This document shows, piece by piece, positions 51,303-60,002 of a DNA stretch of 64,000 bases. Source of the DNA: Facklamia sp. 7083-14-GEN3 (GTDB lineage: Bacteria; Bacillota; Bacilli; Lactobacillales; Aerococcaceae). Each line of letters starts with the position of its first letter. Position 1 is the stretch's first letter. Both the position numbers and the translations under genes were made by a program. The notes under the pieces were generated by a model, which was not told where the DNA came from, ran no database searches, and was given only the letters and a program-made list of their open reading frames with translations. The stretch spans positions 225,080 through 289,079 of the forward strand of contig NZ_JANSGD010000003.1 of NCBI RefSeq assembly GCF_024742075.1, given 5' to 3'.

Positions 51303-53116
51303 TGACAAAGCGTGAACTATTCACTAGAACCCTTAAAGATGTGTGGTCATATGGCAAACAAGGGATTGTCTATCAATTTTTAATCAGTATTTTTGTCAGT
51401 TCTATCACTTTTTTAAACTTTATCTATATGTCTAAAATATTGACACAATTAACAGAAAAGCATTTTGATTACGTCTATCAGCTAATCATTCAATACCTTA
51501 TTTTCTTTTTAGTTTTGAATAGTTTAGTCCACTGGCTGAAGCCGATTGCGGAGAAAAAGCATCAAGCAGTTCTTCGTAAAATTACTGCTTTACCAAACGA
51601 AAAATTATTGGTCATGAATTTCCATTATGCGGATGAAGCGACTATTAAAGAAAAAATTCACCAAATAAATCGTGATCAATTACAAAACGAATCTAGTTTC
51701 AAATCGATTTATTATTATTCCTATCAATTAGTGGAAGCATTGGTAAAAATAGTATTTTCATTCATTTTATTAGCGCCTTTATGGCAACTAAATAAAACTT
51801 ACCCTCTCAATTGGCTACATCCTTATAGTTTAAATCTCATGCTGATCATTCTGATCATTATTGTAATCCTATTACAAACAATCTGGTCTCAAAAAGTGAT
51901 GCAAGGAATGGATAAATTATCCGGCTGGCTCATTAAAGTTAATAATACATTCAATTATTTATTTGTTAATTTGAGTGAGGTGGAAGCAGGAAAAGAACTG
52001 AGACTTTATCATGTACAAGACGAAATTAAAAGACACACGCAAAAGTTTGTCGATGAATTTTCTAAGTTTTCAGATGTATATTATGGAGGCTTCAATAAAG
52101 TTCGCTTAATCAATAATATGGGTTCACAAATTGTTACGGGGTCGATTTATTTCTTAGTTGGAGTTCGTGTTATTGTAGGTGATTTAGCTGTTGGATCAGT
52201 CGTACAGATGATTGGGGGTATTAATCAATTAATGACTTCCTTAATTGAGGCGATGTCTTTCTTAAATATCTTTGCGCAAACAGACCCAATGGAACGATAT
52301 TACGAGTTAATGGATTTACCGGATGAAGAAGCTAAAGGATCTATCCCCATCGAAAAAAGACTGGATAATGATTACCAGTTGTCGGTAAAAAATTTGTCCT
52401 TTACCTTCCCAGGGTCAGAACATCCGACTATACACGCTATTACTGAAAACTTTGAAGTGGGAAAACACTATGCTATTGTGGGAGAGAACGGTTCGGGAAA
52501 AACAACGTTTATTAAAGTGTTAATGCGTCTTTTTGAACCTGCGCAAGGAAAAGTCATGTTAAATAAAATTGATGCCGATAAATACTCTTTAAAAGAATAT
52601 TATCAATTGTTTTCTGTGGTTTTCCAAGATTTCAGATTGTTAGGACTATCCATGGCAGAAAACATTGCTGTTCGTCCTGACTATGCCCCTCAACAAGTCA
52701 AACAGGCTTTGGATGAAATAGGACTCGATTCATTTGTAGACTCCTTAACTCAAGGAATCGGTACTTATTTAGGAACAGAATATGATCCAGAAGGAGTCAA
52801 TGTTTCTGGCGGGCAAGCTCAAAAAATTGCCATGGCACGCGCAATTTATAAAGACGCCCCTGTTTTTATTTTGGATGAGCCGACAGCGGCATTGGACCCT
52901 GTAGCAGAATTTGAAATTTATCAAAAATTTTCACAAATTGTTAAAGATAAAACGGCCTTCTATATTTCGCATCGTTTATCTTCTTGTCGTTTTTGTGATG
53001 AGATTCTGGTCTTCGATCAAGGAAGAATTGTACAAAGAGGCACTCATGAAACCTTGGTTAATCAAGAAGGAAAGTATAAAGACTTGTGGCAAGATCAAGC
53101 TCAATATTACCAGTAA
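51302..53116 (+). CDS. Half-ABC exporter, second of a heterodimeric pair
   Basis: A 604-residue exporter half with six helices in the first 320 residues. The ATPase domain has GENGSGKTT (Walker A), signature VSGGQAQKIAMARAI, Walker B VFILDEPTAALDP and SHRLSS. Compared with its partner, both ATPases keep the glutamate after Walker B, so there is no obvious degenerate site. It overlaps the preceding stop by one base and ends before a strong terminator. The pair lies behind a LytTR regulator-kinase fusion, so regulated export of, or resistance to, a peptide or lipid-like compound is a reasonable inference. Confidence 0.85.
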   Translation: MTKRELFTRTLKDVWSYGKQGIVYQFLISIFVSSITFLNFIYMSKILTQLTEKHFDYVYQLIIQYLIFFLVLNSLVHWLKPIAEKKHQAVLRKITALPNEKLLVMNFHYADEATIKEKIHQINRDQLQNESSFKSIYYYSYQLVEALVKIVFSFILLAPLWQLNKTYPLNWLHPYSLNLMLIILIIIVILLQTIWSQKVMQGMDKLSGWLIKVNNTFNYLFVNLSEVEAGKELRLYHVQDEIKRHTQKFVDEFSKFSDVYYGGFNKVRLINNMGSQIVTGSIYFLVGVRVIVGDLAVGSVVQMIGGINQLMTSLIEAMSFLNIFAQTDPMERYYELMDLPDEEAKGSIPIEKRLDNDYQLSVKNLSFTFPGSEHPTIHAITENFEVGKHYAIVGENGSGKTTFIKVLMRLFEPAQGKVMLNKIDADKYSLKEYYQLFSVVFQDFRLLGLSMAENIAVRPDYAPQQVKQALDEIGLDSFVDSLTQGIGTYLGTEYDPEGVNVSGGQAQKIAMARAIYKDAPVFILDEPTAALDPVAEFEIYQKFSQIVKDKTAFYISHRLSSCRFCDEILVFDQGRIVQRGTHETLVNQEGKYKDLWQDQAQYYQ

Positions 53117-53142
53117 AAAAAGGACATCTCTCTTAATGTACT

Positions 53143-53182
53143 GAACCCCTAAATCCGGACTCGGATAGAGGGGTTCTTTTTA
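53143..53182 (+). terminator. Terminator of the ABC exporter pair
   Basis: The outer stem GAACCCCT/AGGGGTTC encloses an inner ATCCG/CGGAT stem and is followed by five or more Ts. Confidence 0.85.
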
Positions 53183-53416
53183 GCTTGTTTCATGCTAAAT
53201 TTGAAATTATTTACTTAAATGTGATTTAAAATTATGCGCAAGCTTATTAACTCTCTATGTAAAAACTAAAATTAAACTAACTATTTCAAGCCTATTTTAA
53301 CGGTAATGAAAGGGTTTAAACGGAATCTCTATAATTTTAATGTTAGGTTACGATAATGCAAAACTTTTGAAGTGAAGTCAAATTACCTTTAACATTAAAG
53401 AGTAAGGAGTGATAAA

Positions 53417-54871
53417 TTGAAAAGATTTACTAAGCCTTTTATCAAAAAATGGCTCTTTTTAAGCACAATGATAGTAAGTATCGTATTAAGTGGTTTTGGA
53501 GTGAAAGCCCAAGAGGAGCAAGCAACTGATCAACCTACTTATTCCATCATTACCTCGTCCGATTACGCTCCCTTTGAGTTTACAGATGATGATGGTAATC
53601 TAAAAGGAATTGATATTGAGATTCTTGAAGCGATTGCCCAAGAAGCCAATTTTAAAATTGATTACAAGATTATGCCTTTCTCATCAGGATTACAAGCTTT
53701 AGAAAGTAACCAAGCTGATGGGATGATTGCTGCTATGGGAATCACTGATGAAAGGGAAGAATCCTTTGATTTTTCAGACCCCTATTTTGAAGTGGGCTCT
53801 ATGTTCGCTGTTAAAAAAGGCTCAGAGATTGACTCATTAGAAGGCCTAAAGGGTAAAAATGTAGCTACTAAAATTGGGTCACAAGGCGCAGATATTGCTA
53901 AACGTCTGCAAGACCAATATGGCTACACCATTACAACTTTTGAAGACTCGGTGAATATGTATCAAAACGTTATCACGGGTAACAGTCAAGCTGTGATTGA
54001 AGATTATCCTGTAATGGCCTATGCTGCCAAAACAGGGACGGTTGACTTAGAATTAATCGGTGAAGAAATTGACAAGATGCCTTTAGGTTTTGCCGTTAAT
54101 AAAGGCAACAACCAAGAATTGTTGAATAAGTTTAATGAAGGATTGGCTAAATTGAAAGACTCCGGCCAATACCAAACCATTGTCGATCAATATGTCGGTG
54201 ATCAAGTGGAAGCAAAAGATACTTCTTTTATTGGTCAATTCGTCGCTAACTTTCCAGCTTTAATGAGCGGTCTAGGAAAAACTATTTTAGTGACCTTTAT
54301 TTCATTAATTATCGCCTTTGTTTTAGGGATTCTTTTAGGACTTTTTTCAACTTCAACCAGCGTTATCTTAAATGGTATATCCAGTCTTTATATTGATATT
54401 ATGCGCGGCTTACCTTTACTGGTCTTGGCATTCTTTATTTACTTTGGTTTGCCACAAATGACGGGGGTTAAGTTCACTACCATGATGGCGGGTGTGTTAA
54501 CTCTTGGACTAAATGCTGCTGCCTATATAGCGGAAATTGTCAGAGGAGGCATTCAATCGATTGCCAAAGGACAAATGGAAGCGGGCAGGTCTTTAGGACT
54601 GACACGTAAAACTACCCTGCGTAAAATCATTTTACCGCAAGCTTTAAAGATTATGATCCCATCTTTTGTTAACCAGTTTATTATTACCTTAAAAGATACT
54701 TCTGTATTATCAGTTATTGGATTAGTCGAGTTAACACAAACCGGACGTATTATTATCGCAAGAACATATCAATCAGGATCCATGTGGTTAATTGTCGGAA
54801 CCATTTATGTAGTGATTATTACGATTTTAAGTAAGTTATCCAACCGATTGGAGAAGGAGTTGAAAGTTTAA
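53417..54871 (+). CDS. glnP: Glutamine/amino-acid ABC transporter, binding protein-permease fusion
   Basis: A 484-residue fusion. A signal segment (residues 8-31) is followed by an extracytoplasmic binding domain of the His/Gln/Glu family ([35 protein letters not shown]) to about residue 265, then a permease domain with about five helices ([17 protein letters not shown] onward) and the EAA loop [21 protein letters not shown]. GlnP-type fusions are common in lactic acid bacteria and import glutamine, glutamate or related amino acids. Substrate choice is not provable here. Translation starts at TTG with AAGGAG seven bases upstream. The ATPase gene overlaps its stop codon. Confidence 0.9.
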   Translation: MKRFTKPFIKKWLFLSTMIVSIVLSGFGVKAQEEQATDQPTYSIITSSDYAPFEFTDDDGNLKGIDIEILEAIAQEANFKIDYKIMPFSSGLQALESNQADGMIAAMGITDEREESFDFSDPYFEVGSMFAVKKGSEIDSLEGLKGKNVATKIGSQGADIAKRLQDQYGYTITTFEDSVNMYQNVITGNSQAVIEDYPVMAYAAKTGTVDLELIGEEIDKMPLGFAVNKGNNQELLNKFNEGLAKLKDSGQYQTIVDQYVGDQVEAKDTSFIGQFVANFPALMSGLGKTILVTFISLIIAFVLGILLGLFSTSTSVILNGISSLYIDIMRGLPLLVLAFFIYFGLPQMTGVKFTTMMAGVLTLGLNAAAYIAEIVRGGIQSIAKGQMEAGRSLGLTRKTTLRKIILPQALKIMIPSFVNQFIITLKDTSVLSVIGLVELTQTGRIIIARTYQSGSMWLIVGTIYVVIITILSKLSNRLEKELKV

Positions 54872-55599
54872 TGTCTATCATTGAAGTAAAAGATTTACAG
54901 AAATCATTTGGTAAACACCAAGTTTTAAAATCGATTGATATGGATGTCAAAAAAGGAGAAGTCGTTTGTATTATTGGTCCGTCCGGATCAGGTAAATCGA
55001 CTTTATTGCGGTGCTTAAACCGCCTGGAAAAAATTAACGGGGGTTCGGTCGTAATAGATGGAGTGGATATTACCTCAGCCGATAGTGATATCAATAAGGC
55101 GCGCGAGCGAATTGGCATGGTGTTTCAACACTTTAATCTATTTCCACATCTGTCCATTCGTGAAAATATCACTTTAGCGCCAGTAGAATTAGGTAAGATG
55201 ACTCAAGAAGAAGCCGACCAAGAAGCAGAAAGGTTATTAGAGATAGTCGGCATGTCTGAGAAAGCAGATGCTTATCCTAATTCATTATCTGGCGGACAGA
55301 AACAACGAATTGCTATTGCAAGAGCCTTAGCAATGAAGCCAAATGTGATGCTCTTTGATGAGCCTACTTCCGCTTTGGACCCTGAGATGGTCGGCGATGT
55401 ACTAGAAGTTATGCAAAACCTTGCCAATGAGGGCATGACAATGGTGGTTGTCACACACGAGATGGGCTTTGCTCGCGAAGTGTCTGATCGAGTGATTTTC
55501 ATGGAAGAAGGCTATGTAATTGAAGATGCCGATCCTGATCAAATCTTTAATCATCCTCAAGAAGCAAGAACCAAAGAGTTCTTGGATAAGGTGCTATAA
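54871..55599 (+). CDS. glnQ: Polar amino-acid ABC transporter ATPase
   Basis: A 242-residue ATPase of the GlnQ/HisP type: Walker [10 protein letters not shown] (residues 32-40), Q-loop [10 protein letters not shown], signature [15 protein letters not shown], Walker [14 protein letters not shown] and H-loop [11 protein letters not shown]. It starts on the stop codon of the fused permease gene (TAATG), so the two are translated together and form one importer. A terminator follows directly. No GlnR operator was convincing upstream of the pair. Confidence 0.93.
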   Translation: MSIIEVKDLQKSFGKHQVLKSIDMDVKKGEVVCIIGPSGSGKSTLLRCLNRLEKINGGSVVIDGVDITSADSDINKARERIGMVFQHFNLFPHLSIRENITLAPVELGKMTQEEADQEAERLLEIVGMSEKADAYPNSLSGGQKQRIAIARALAMKPNVMLFDEPTSALDPEMVGDVLEVMQNLANEGMTMVVVTHEMGFAREVSDRVIFMEEGYVIEDADPDQIFNHPQEARTKEFLDKVL

Positions 55600-55606
55600 A
55601 AGTATT

Positions 55607-55640
55607 GAAACTCAGTCTGCTATCAGGCTGAGTTTCTTTA
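55607..55640 (+). terminator. Terminator of the glnPQ-like operon
   Basis: GAAACTCAGTC pairs with GGCTGAGTTTC (one wobble) around an eight-base loop, followed by TTT. Confidence 0.75.
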
Positions 55641-55706
55641 ATTAAAGAGTTTGTAGATATGTATTCAAGTCATGATTTTGATACTATTTTATTAAGAGGG
55701 AAAAGC

Positions 55707-56285
55707 ATGAAAAACTTAGATCAAATCCATCAAAAAATTATGTCAGCCCCAATGAATGCGACCTATAGTAAGAAAGGAATACAGCGTCTGTATAAGGCGC
55801 CACCGCAAGCACGATTAGTCATTGTTGGTCAAGCGCCAGGCCGTAAAGCTGAAGCTAGTCAAATGGTTTGGGATGATCCAAGTGGTAATCGCTTAAGAGA
55901 CTGGATGGGGCTCAGCCGCGATAAATTTTATCAAACAGACCGTATTGCCCACTTACCAATGGATTTTTATTATCCTGGCAAGGCCAAATCAGGTGATCAA
56001 GCACCTCGAAAAGGCTTCGCTCAAAAATGGTACCCACCTTTACTTAAATTTATGCCTCAGATTGAATGTATAGTAGTGGTTGGCTCTTATGCGCAAGCTT
56101 ACTATTTAAAAGATCAAGCTAAAAAGAATCTAACAGAAACAGTAAAAAATTTCTGCCAATATTTACCAGACTATTTTCCACTTGTCCATCCCTCTCCTCT
56201 GAATAGTCGTTGGCTTAAGAAAAATTTATGGTTTGAAAATGAAGTGGTTCCTCAATTTCGTCAGCTTGTCCAAAATTATCTGTAG
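55707..56285 (+). CDS. Uracil-DNA-glycosylase family protein
   Basis: A 192-residue protein of the UDG superfamily, close to the single-domain family found in Firmicutes. The active-site loop reads VIVGQAPGRKAE (about residues 35-46), the DDPSGNRLRDWMG segment follows, and the C-terminal base-binding loop HPSPLNSRW (about 160-168) carries the histidine that flips the base. In experimentally studied members the activity is uracil removal. Here it is inferred. AGAGGGA before the ATG at 55707 favours this start over a longer frame. It is monocistronic after the glnPQ-like terminator. Confidence 0.8.
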   Translation: MKNLDQIHQKIMSAPMNATYSKKGIQRLYKAPPQARLVIVGQAPGRKAEASQMVWDDPSGNRLRDWMGLSRDKFYQTDRIAHLPMDFYYPGKAKSGDQAPRKGFAQKWYPPLLKFMPQIECIVVVGSYAQAYYLKDQAKKNLTETVKNFCQYLPDYFPLVHPSPLNSRWLKKNLWFENEVVPQFRQLVQNYL

Positions 56286-56384
56286 TAAGTGCTTAGAACT
56301 TAGTCAATAGATTATTAAATCGCTTAACTCAGTAGTTATGAAAATAATTTAAGAGCTTGCCCCACCAACATAACTATTCAGCTT

Positions 56385-56413
56385 TTGCTTATATATAAAG
56401 GTTCGAATATAAT
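56385..56413 (+). promoter_or_regulatory. Promoter of the first small membrane protein gene
   Basis: TTGCTT, a 17-base spacer and TATAAT lie 39 bases before the ATG. The ribosome binding site AAGGAG follows. Confidence 0.5.
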
Positions 56414-56451
56414 AAAATTAAGAAATTTAAAATTTAACAAGGAGAAGCAGT

Positions 56452-56838
56452 ATGCATATCAGAATAAAACGGAATGAAAAATTTGTCGGTTCTTTATGGC
56501 CTTTGTTTATTTATCAAGATGGCAAAGCCATAGGAAAAATTGCGAGTGGAGAAACCAAGCTATTTGAAGTGCAAGAAGGATCTACTTTGATTGTTAAATT
56601 AGGCAATCAGCTAGGAAGCATAAGAAGTAATCCGATTGAGGTTGAAGAGGGCGATTATTTAGAAGTTAGCGATAAACCTTGGCTAGAATTCATACAATTC
56701 ATATTGTTTATTAGTATCCCCTTCTCAAAGCTTATTCCTGGAAGGAAACTTTCTTTATTAGCATTATTCCTGATAGCGATTGCTTATCTTGCGACTCGGT
56801 TTTTAATAGAGAATTATACGCTTGAAAAAAAGAATTAG
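56452..56838 (+). CDS. Small membrane protein, tandem paralogue 1
   Basis: A 128-residue protein of unknown function. Residues 1-80 are a predicted small beta-rich cytosolic domain (IRIKRNEKFVGS, YQDGKAIGKI, EVEEGDYLEVSDKPWLEFIQ). Two membrane helices follow (about 83-97 and 101-120), then a charged tail NYTLEKKN. It is about half identical to the next protein, with matching segment order and the same LEKKN ending, showing local duplication. Such proteins may act as stress or envelope modulators. No evidence supports a specific role. Confidence 0.6.
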   Translation: MHIRIKRNEKFVGSLWPLFIYQDGKAIGKIASGETKLFEVQEGSTLIVKLGNQLGSIRSNPIEVEEGDYLEVSDKPWLEFIQFILFISIPFSKLIPGRKLSLLALFLIAIAYLATRFLIENYTLEKKN

Positions 56839-56879
56839 ACTTTATCATGAACAAATCTTAAAAGTATTTAAATTAACTG

Positions 56880-56888
56880 TGCTATAAT
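56880..56888 (+). promoter_or_regulatory. Extended -10 promoter of the second small membrane protein gene
   Basis: TGCTATAAT lies 24 bases before the start, so the second paralogue has its own promoter. Confidence 0.55.
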
Positions 56889-56911
56889 TTATTTTATAGA
56901 GGAGGGAATTT

Positions 56912-57286
56912 ATGCAAGTTAAAATTAAACGCAATGCTTATTCAATGGGTAGATTGTTACCCCTTACTATTTATCAAGATGGAAAACCGATTGGTAAAAT
57001 TAATACCGAAGAGACCCTGTTCTTTGATGCCGTTGAAGGATCAACCTTAGTTGCTAAACAACTGGGTGTCAGAAGTAATGCTGTAGAAGTCAAAGAGGGG
57101 GACTATTTAGAAATTTCAGGCAAACCTTGGCTAGGAGCTTTGCAAGCTATCGCTCTAATCACTTTACTTTTTGTGCCATCAATTTCTGATAGTACTTTAA
57201 GGACAACTAGTTACTTCATACTGCCGATTATTTATTTTTCTTCCCTATTTTTAGTAGAAAATTTTAAGCTAGAAAAAAAGAATTAA
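56912..57286 (+). CDS. Small membrane protein, tandem paralogue 2
   Basis: A 124-residue homologue of the preceding protein. It keeps the YQDGKPIGKI turn, the EGDYLEISGKPWLGALQ junction and two C-terminal helices. It is shorter by a four-residue deletion around the GNQLGS loop of its partner. GAGGAGG precedes the ATG. Promoters before each copy indicate separate control after duplication. Function unknown. Confidence 0.6.
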   Translation: MQVKIKRNAYSMGRLLPLTIYQDGKPIGKINTEETLFFDAVEGSTLVAKQLGVRSNAVEVKEGDYLEISGKPWLGALQAIALITLLFVPSISDSTLRTTSYFILPIIYFSSLFLVENFKLEKKN

Positions 57287-57302
57287 AAATATAAAAAATA
57301 TC

Positions 57303-57330
57303 TTGTAATTTTTGCATTAATTGCTACAAT
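57303..57330 (+). promoter_or_regulatory. Promoter of the putative structured RNA
   Basis: TTGTAA, a 16-base spacer and TACAAT place a start near 57337, ten bases before the closing helix of the RNA described next. Confidence 0.5.
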
Positions 57331-57336
57331 TAATTC

Positions 57337-57637
57337 GATTTACTAAGAAGTCTCACTTCGACCTAATCACTAAGACCTTTACCCATTCATTAAATGGCCA
57401 TACGGACAGCCAGGGTAACCGCTGACTTAGCGATAAATTTATCGTGTTGTTACAGTCTCTATAGAGAGATGTATGTTTCTATGAGGAAACTCATAAACAT
57501 AAGTTCATGAACTTGTCATGAATGATCAACATGAGCAGTAAACGTAGTTAGTTACTGTTTGGGCTCGAACAAAGACTCCTTTTTCAACTAGGTATTTGTT
57601 TGTTGATCATCTGACACCCGCAAAGGTGTCTTTTTTT
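57337..57637 (+). ncRNA. Putative structured RNA or leader before the M28 peptidase gene
   Basis: This non-coding 300-base segment is framed by a promoter and a terminator and folds by eye into a closed structure. GAAGTCT (57347-57353) pairs with AGACTCC (57573-57579, one mismatch), and TTCGACC (57357-57363) pairs with GGCTCGAA (57562-57569, one bulge), stacking into a long closing helix. Inside are TTACCC/GGGTAA, TGGC/GCCA, CGATAAA/TTTATCG, TATGAG-GAAA-CTCATA, the palindrome AAGTTCATGAACTT and CAGTAA/TTACTG. It matches no RNA family I can name. It could be an independent small RNA or a regulatory leader, since the terminator lies 45 bases before the peptidase start. Confidence 0.5.
57613..57637 (+). 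terminator. Terminator between the structured RNA and the peptidase gene
   Basis: GACACC, a six-base loop, GGTGTC and seven Ts form a compact intrinsic terminator 45 bases before the peptidase start. If the RNA is a leader, this is the control point. If not, the peptidase needs another promoter, and none was clear. Confidence 0.8.
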
Positions 57638-57682
57638 GTTGCCTGTCGCTTGCCTTTAAACAAATATTTAGGAGGAAAAGAA

Positions 57683-59800
57683 ATGAAATTATTCAAAAAA
57701 TTAAGCCACTTAGGATTAGCTCTATCCTTATTACCTCTACCTTTTGTAGCGGCCGAAGAAGGTAACCCCCTGCAAAAAGCTGAGGAAAGTTATCTAGCTG
57801 AGGTCGATCCTGACTATGGTTATCAAGTTGCTAACAAGCTTGCTGAATTCAAATCCAATGATAAGCTGGGTTATCGGATGGCAGGTTCTCAAGCAGAGCA
57901 TCAAGCTGGAGAATATTTGGCTGAAGAAATGGAAAAAATTGGTCTGACTCAAGTGGCCTCTGAGGCTTTTACTGTCGATGCATGGACCTTTGAAAAAGCT
58001 GAGATGAATTTTGCAGATGTTGAAGGACGAGAAGTAACCGCTGTTATGGCTGGTTATCAAGTGAATTTTGACACTGATGGACCAAAGGATTTTGCTATTA
58101 CCTATCTTAATAAAGGGACAGCGGCAGATTATACCGATGTCGAGGTGGAAGGCAAATTAATTTTAGTAGATATTAATCAGATGGAAGAGTGGTGGGTGAA
58201 TTATCCTGCTTATGAAGCCAAACTACAGGGTGCGGCTGGCGTAATTGTGATCCAAGAAGCTGGTTTTGGGGAGGTTTCTGATGAATCTCTAAATGCCAAT
58301 GATATATGTGGCCCAGCAGATGCCCCTATTCTATCAATTAGTAAGAAAGATGGTGAATTATTAAAAGCAGCCTTAGCAGCCAACAATAATGAAATCAATG
58401 TTTCATTAGATGTTAAATCAACCGTTGAAATGGATGGGCAAGCTTATAATATTTCCGGTAGGATTGAAGGAAAAGATAAAGAGGCTTATATTCTTTATTC
58501 CGCCCACTATGATGCCTATTTTGATGGTTTCCAAGATGATTCAGCTGCCATTGGCTTACTATTAGGCATTGCTAAAGCTATGGTCGATTCTGGTTATCAG
58601 CCAGAAAAAACCATTATCTTCAATGCTTTAGCAGCGGAAGAATGGGGCGTATCGAATTCACGCTATGACTGGTCGACAGGCGCCTACAATCAAATCTTTA
58701 AGCTTCATCCGGAATGGCAAGGAAAAGCGGTTGCAGACATTAACTTTGAATTGCCAGCTATGGGGCATAATGCTTCTGATCAAATCGGATCGGTCTATGA
58801 AATGGAAGCCTTTATCCAAGATTTTGTTAAAGATAAAGAGTATCATACAGATTTATATCCAGAAGGCATTGAGGTTATCTCACCAAATACCACTTGGGCT
58901 GATGACTGGTCCTTTTCAATTGCAGGCGTTCCATCTATTCGTAACCGCTTTGAATCAGATTTCCGCAATACGCACTACCATACACAATTTGATAATAAAG
59001 AAACCTATAATGAGCAAGCTTTTGAACACCATCATAATCTATATGGTTTGCTAGGTATGGCTATCGACCATCAAGCTGTCTCTCCAATCGACTTGACTAA
59101 ACCATTGAACCGATTAAAAGAGACCATTGATAGTGAACAATTTGAAGCAGCTAATATAGAATCGAATGAATTAATTGAAGCTGTTGATCAAGCGATAGCT
59201 CTAGCTGATAGCTTGAATGAAGCTGCTAAAGCAGTAAATGCTGATTACCTAGCAACATTCGAAGCGGGACAAAATGATCAAGCAGCTGAAATTTATGCTT
59301 CCTCTAGAGAGCTTAATGAACAAGTTCTTAAGGCTTATCGTTTGATGCAGGATACTTTTGTCCGTTTAACCTGGGAAGATGAGCAAAATTTTCCGCATGA
59401 ATTGATTACTAATAATTTAACTGCTCTAAAAGCTTCTATTGCTTCTCTTGAATTAGGGCAGGGACAAGTTGCCTTGGATGAGAGTTTATATTTAGTCGAT
59501 AATAATTGGTATGCCTATGATTTTTCTAAGGAAACTTATGATTATTTTACTGATTATGTTTTAAACCAAAGCGATGATCGTTTGATGTGGGGAGCAGGTC
59601 GGATTGTTAGCCATGTGGACCTTTTTGATACCATCAAATCAATTCAACAAAAAGTAATTAATGAAAATCCTGATTACGCTGATGAAATTGCTAGTTTACA
59701 AATTCAGGTTGATGAACAAGAAAAATTATTAAATAACTTGGTTGAAGAAGAAAAAGATAACTTACAACAATTACAAGAACTTTTAAAAGCAAGTAAATAA
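57683..59800 (+). CDS. Secreted M28-family metallopeptidase with C-terminal helical region
   Basis: A 705-residue exported protein. A signal peptide (residues 1-24) is followed by a region holding a PA-like insertion (about 120-235) and the M28 zinc core: SAHYD (H275, D277), FQDDSAA (D285/D286) and AAEEWG (catalytic E319, zinc E320), with a later HYHTQFD histidine motif. The last 200 residues are acidic and helical with a coiled-coil end (EQEKLLNNLVEEEKD). It probably trims peptides outside the cell. There is no sortase motif or membrane anchor. AGGAGG supports the ATG at 57683. The preceding terminator and structured RNA suggest regulated read-through. Confidence 0.85.
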   Translation: MKLFKKLSHLGLALSLLPLPFVAAEEGNPLQKAEESYLAEVDPDYGYQVANKLAEFKSNDKLGYRMAGSQAEHQAGEYLAEEMEKIGLTQVASEAFTVDAWTFEKAEMNFADVEGREVTAVMAGYQVNFDTDGPKDFAITYLNKGTAADYTDVEVEGKLILVDINQMEEWWVNYPAYEAKLQGAAGVIVIQEAGFGEVSDESLNANDICGPADAPILSISKKDGELLKAALAANNNEINVSLDVKSTVEMDGQAYNISGRIEGKDKEAYILYSAHYDAYFDGFQDDSAAIGLLLGIAKAMVDSGYQPEKTIIFNALAAEEWGVSNSRYDWSTGAYNQIFKLHPEWQGKAVADINFELPAMGHNASDQIGSVYEMEAFIQDFVKDKEYHTDLYPEGIEVISPNTTWADDWSFSIAGVPSIRNRFESDFRNTHYHTQFDNKETYNEQAFEHHHNLYGLLGMAIDHQAVSPIDLTKPLNRLKETIDSEQFEAANIESNELIEAVDQAIALADSLNEAAKAVNADYLATFEAGQNDQAAEIYASSRELNEQVLKAYRLMQDTFVRLTWEDEQNFPHELITNNLTALKASIASLELGQGQVALDESLYLVDNNWYAYDFSKETYDYFTDYVLNQSDDRLMWGAGRIVSHVDLFDTIKSIQQKVINENPDYADEIASLQIQVDEQEKLLNNLVEEEKDNLQQLQELLKASK

Positions 59801-59806
59801 ATTTAT

Positions 59807-59842
59807 GGACTTTGAAAGGATTATCCTTTCAAAGTCCTTTTT
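59807..59842 (+). terminator. Terminator of the M28 peptidase gene
   Basis: GGACTTTGAAAGGA pairs perfectly with TCCTTTCAAAGTCC and is followed by five Ts. Confidence 0.85.
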
Positions 59843-59887
59843 AATCTTGAGAGGGTTGTTAAAAGTCCCTTTTTAAAAATGGAAAGA

Positions 59888-59974
59888 TTGACAAGATATT
59901 TTCTGAACGTTCGGAATTTTAATTGTGTAAATTTAAGATTAAAGCAAAACAATTCTGAAAAAGAGGACTATAAT
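59888..59974 (+). promoter_or_regulatory. glnA upstream region with palindrome and -10 box
   Basis: This has a TTGACA at 59888, the near-palindrome TTCTGAACGTTCGGAA (59901-59916, 14 of 16 symmetrical) and a TATAAT at 59969-59974 about 28 bases before the glnA start. The TTGACA is not at a usable distance from any good -10, so the TATAAT promoter with a weak -35 is preferred. No convincing GlnR box was found. The palindrome is unexplained. Confidence 0.4.
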
Positions 59975-60002
59975 TAACTCATTCTTAGCTTAGGAGGCAA
60001 TT

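Noticed and set aside
53183..53416. A GlnR box (TGTNA-N7-TNACA) upstream of the glnPQ-like operon or glnA.
   Set aside because: The best words (TGTGA-N7-TTATG near 53220 and TGTAA-N7-ATTAA near 59936) miss conserved bases in the second half-site.
57410..57425. GGGTAACCGC inside the structured RNA resembles the T-box GGGTGGNACCGCG element.
   Set aside because: It lies about 200 bases before the terminator instead of directly in front of it, lacks the rest of the T-box, and the downstream gene is a peptidase rather than an aminoacyl-tRNA or amino-acid gene.
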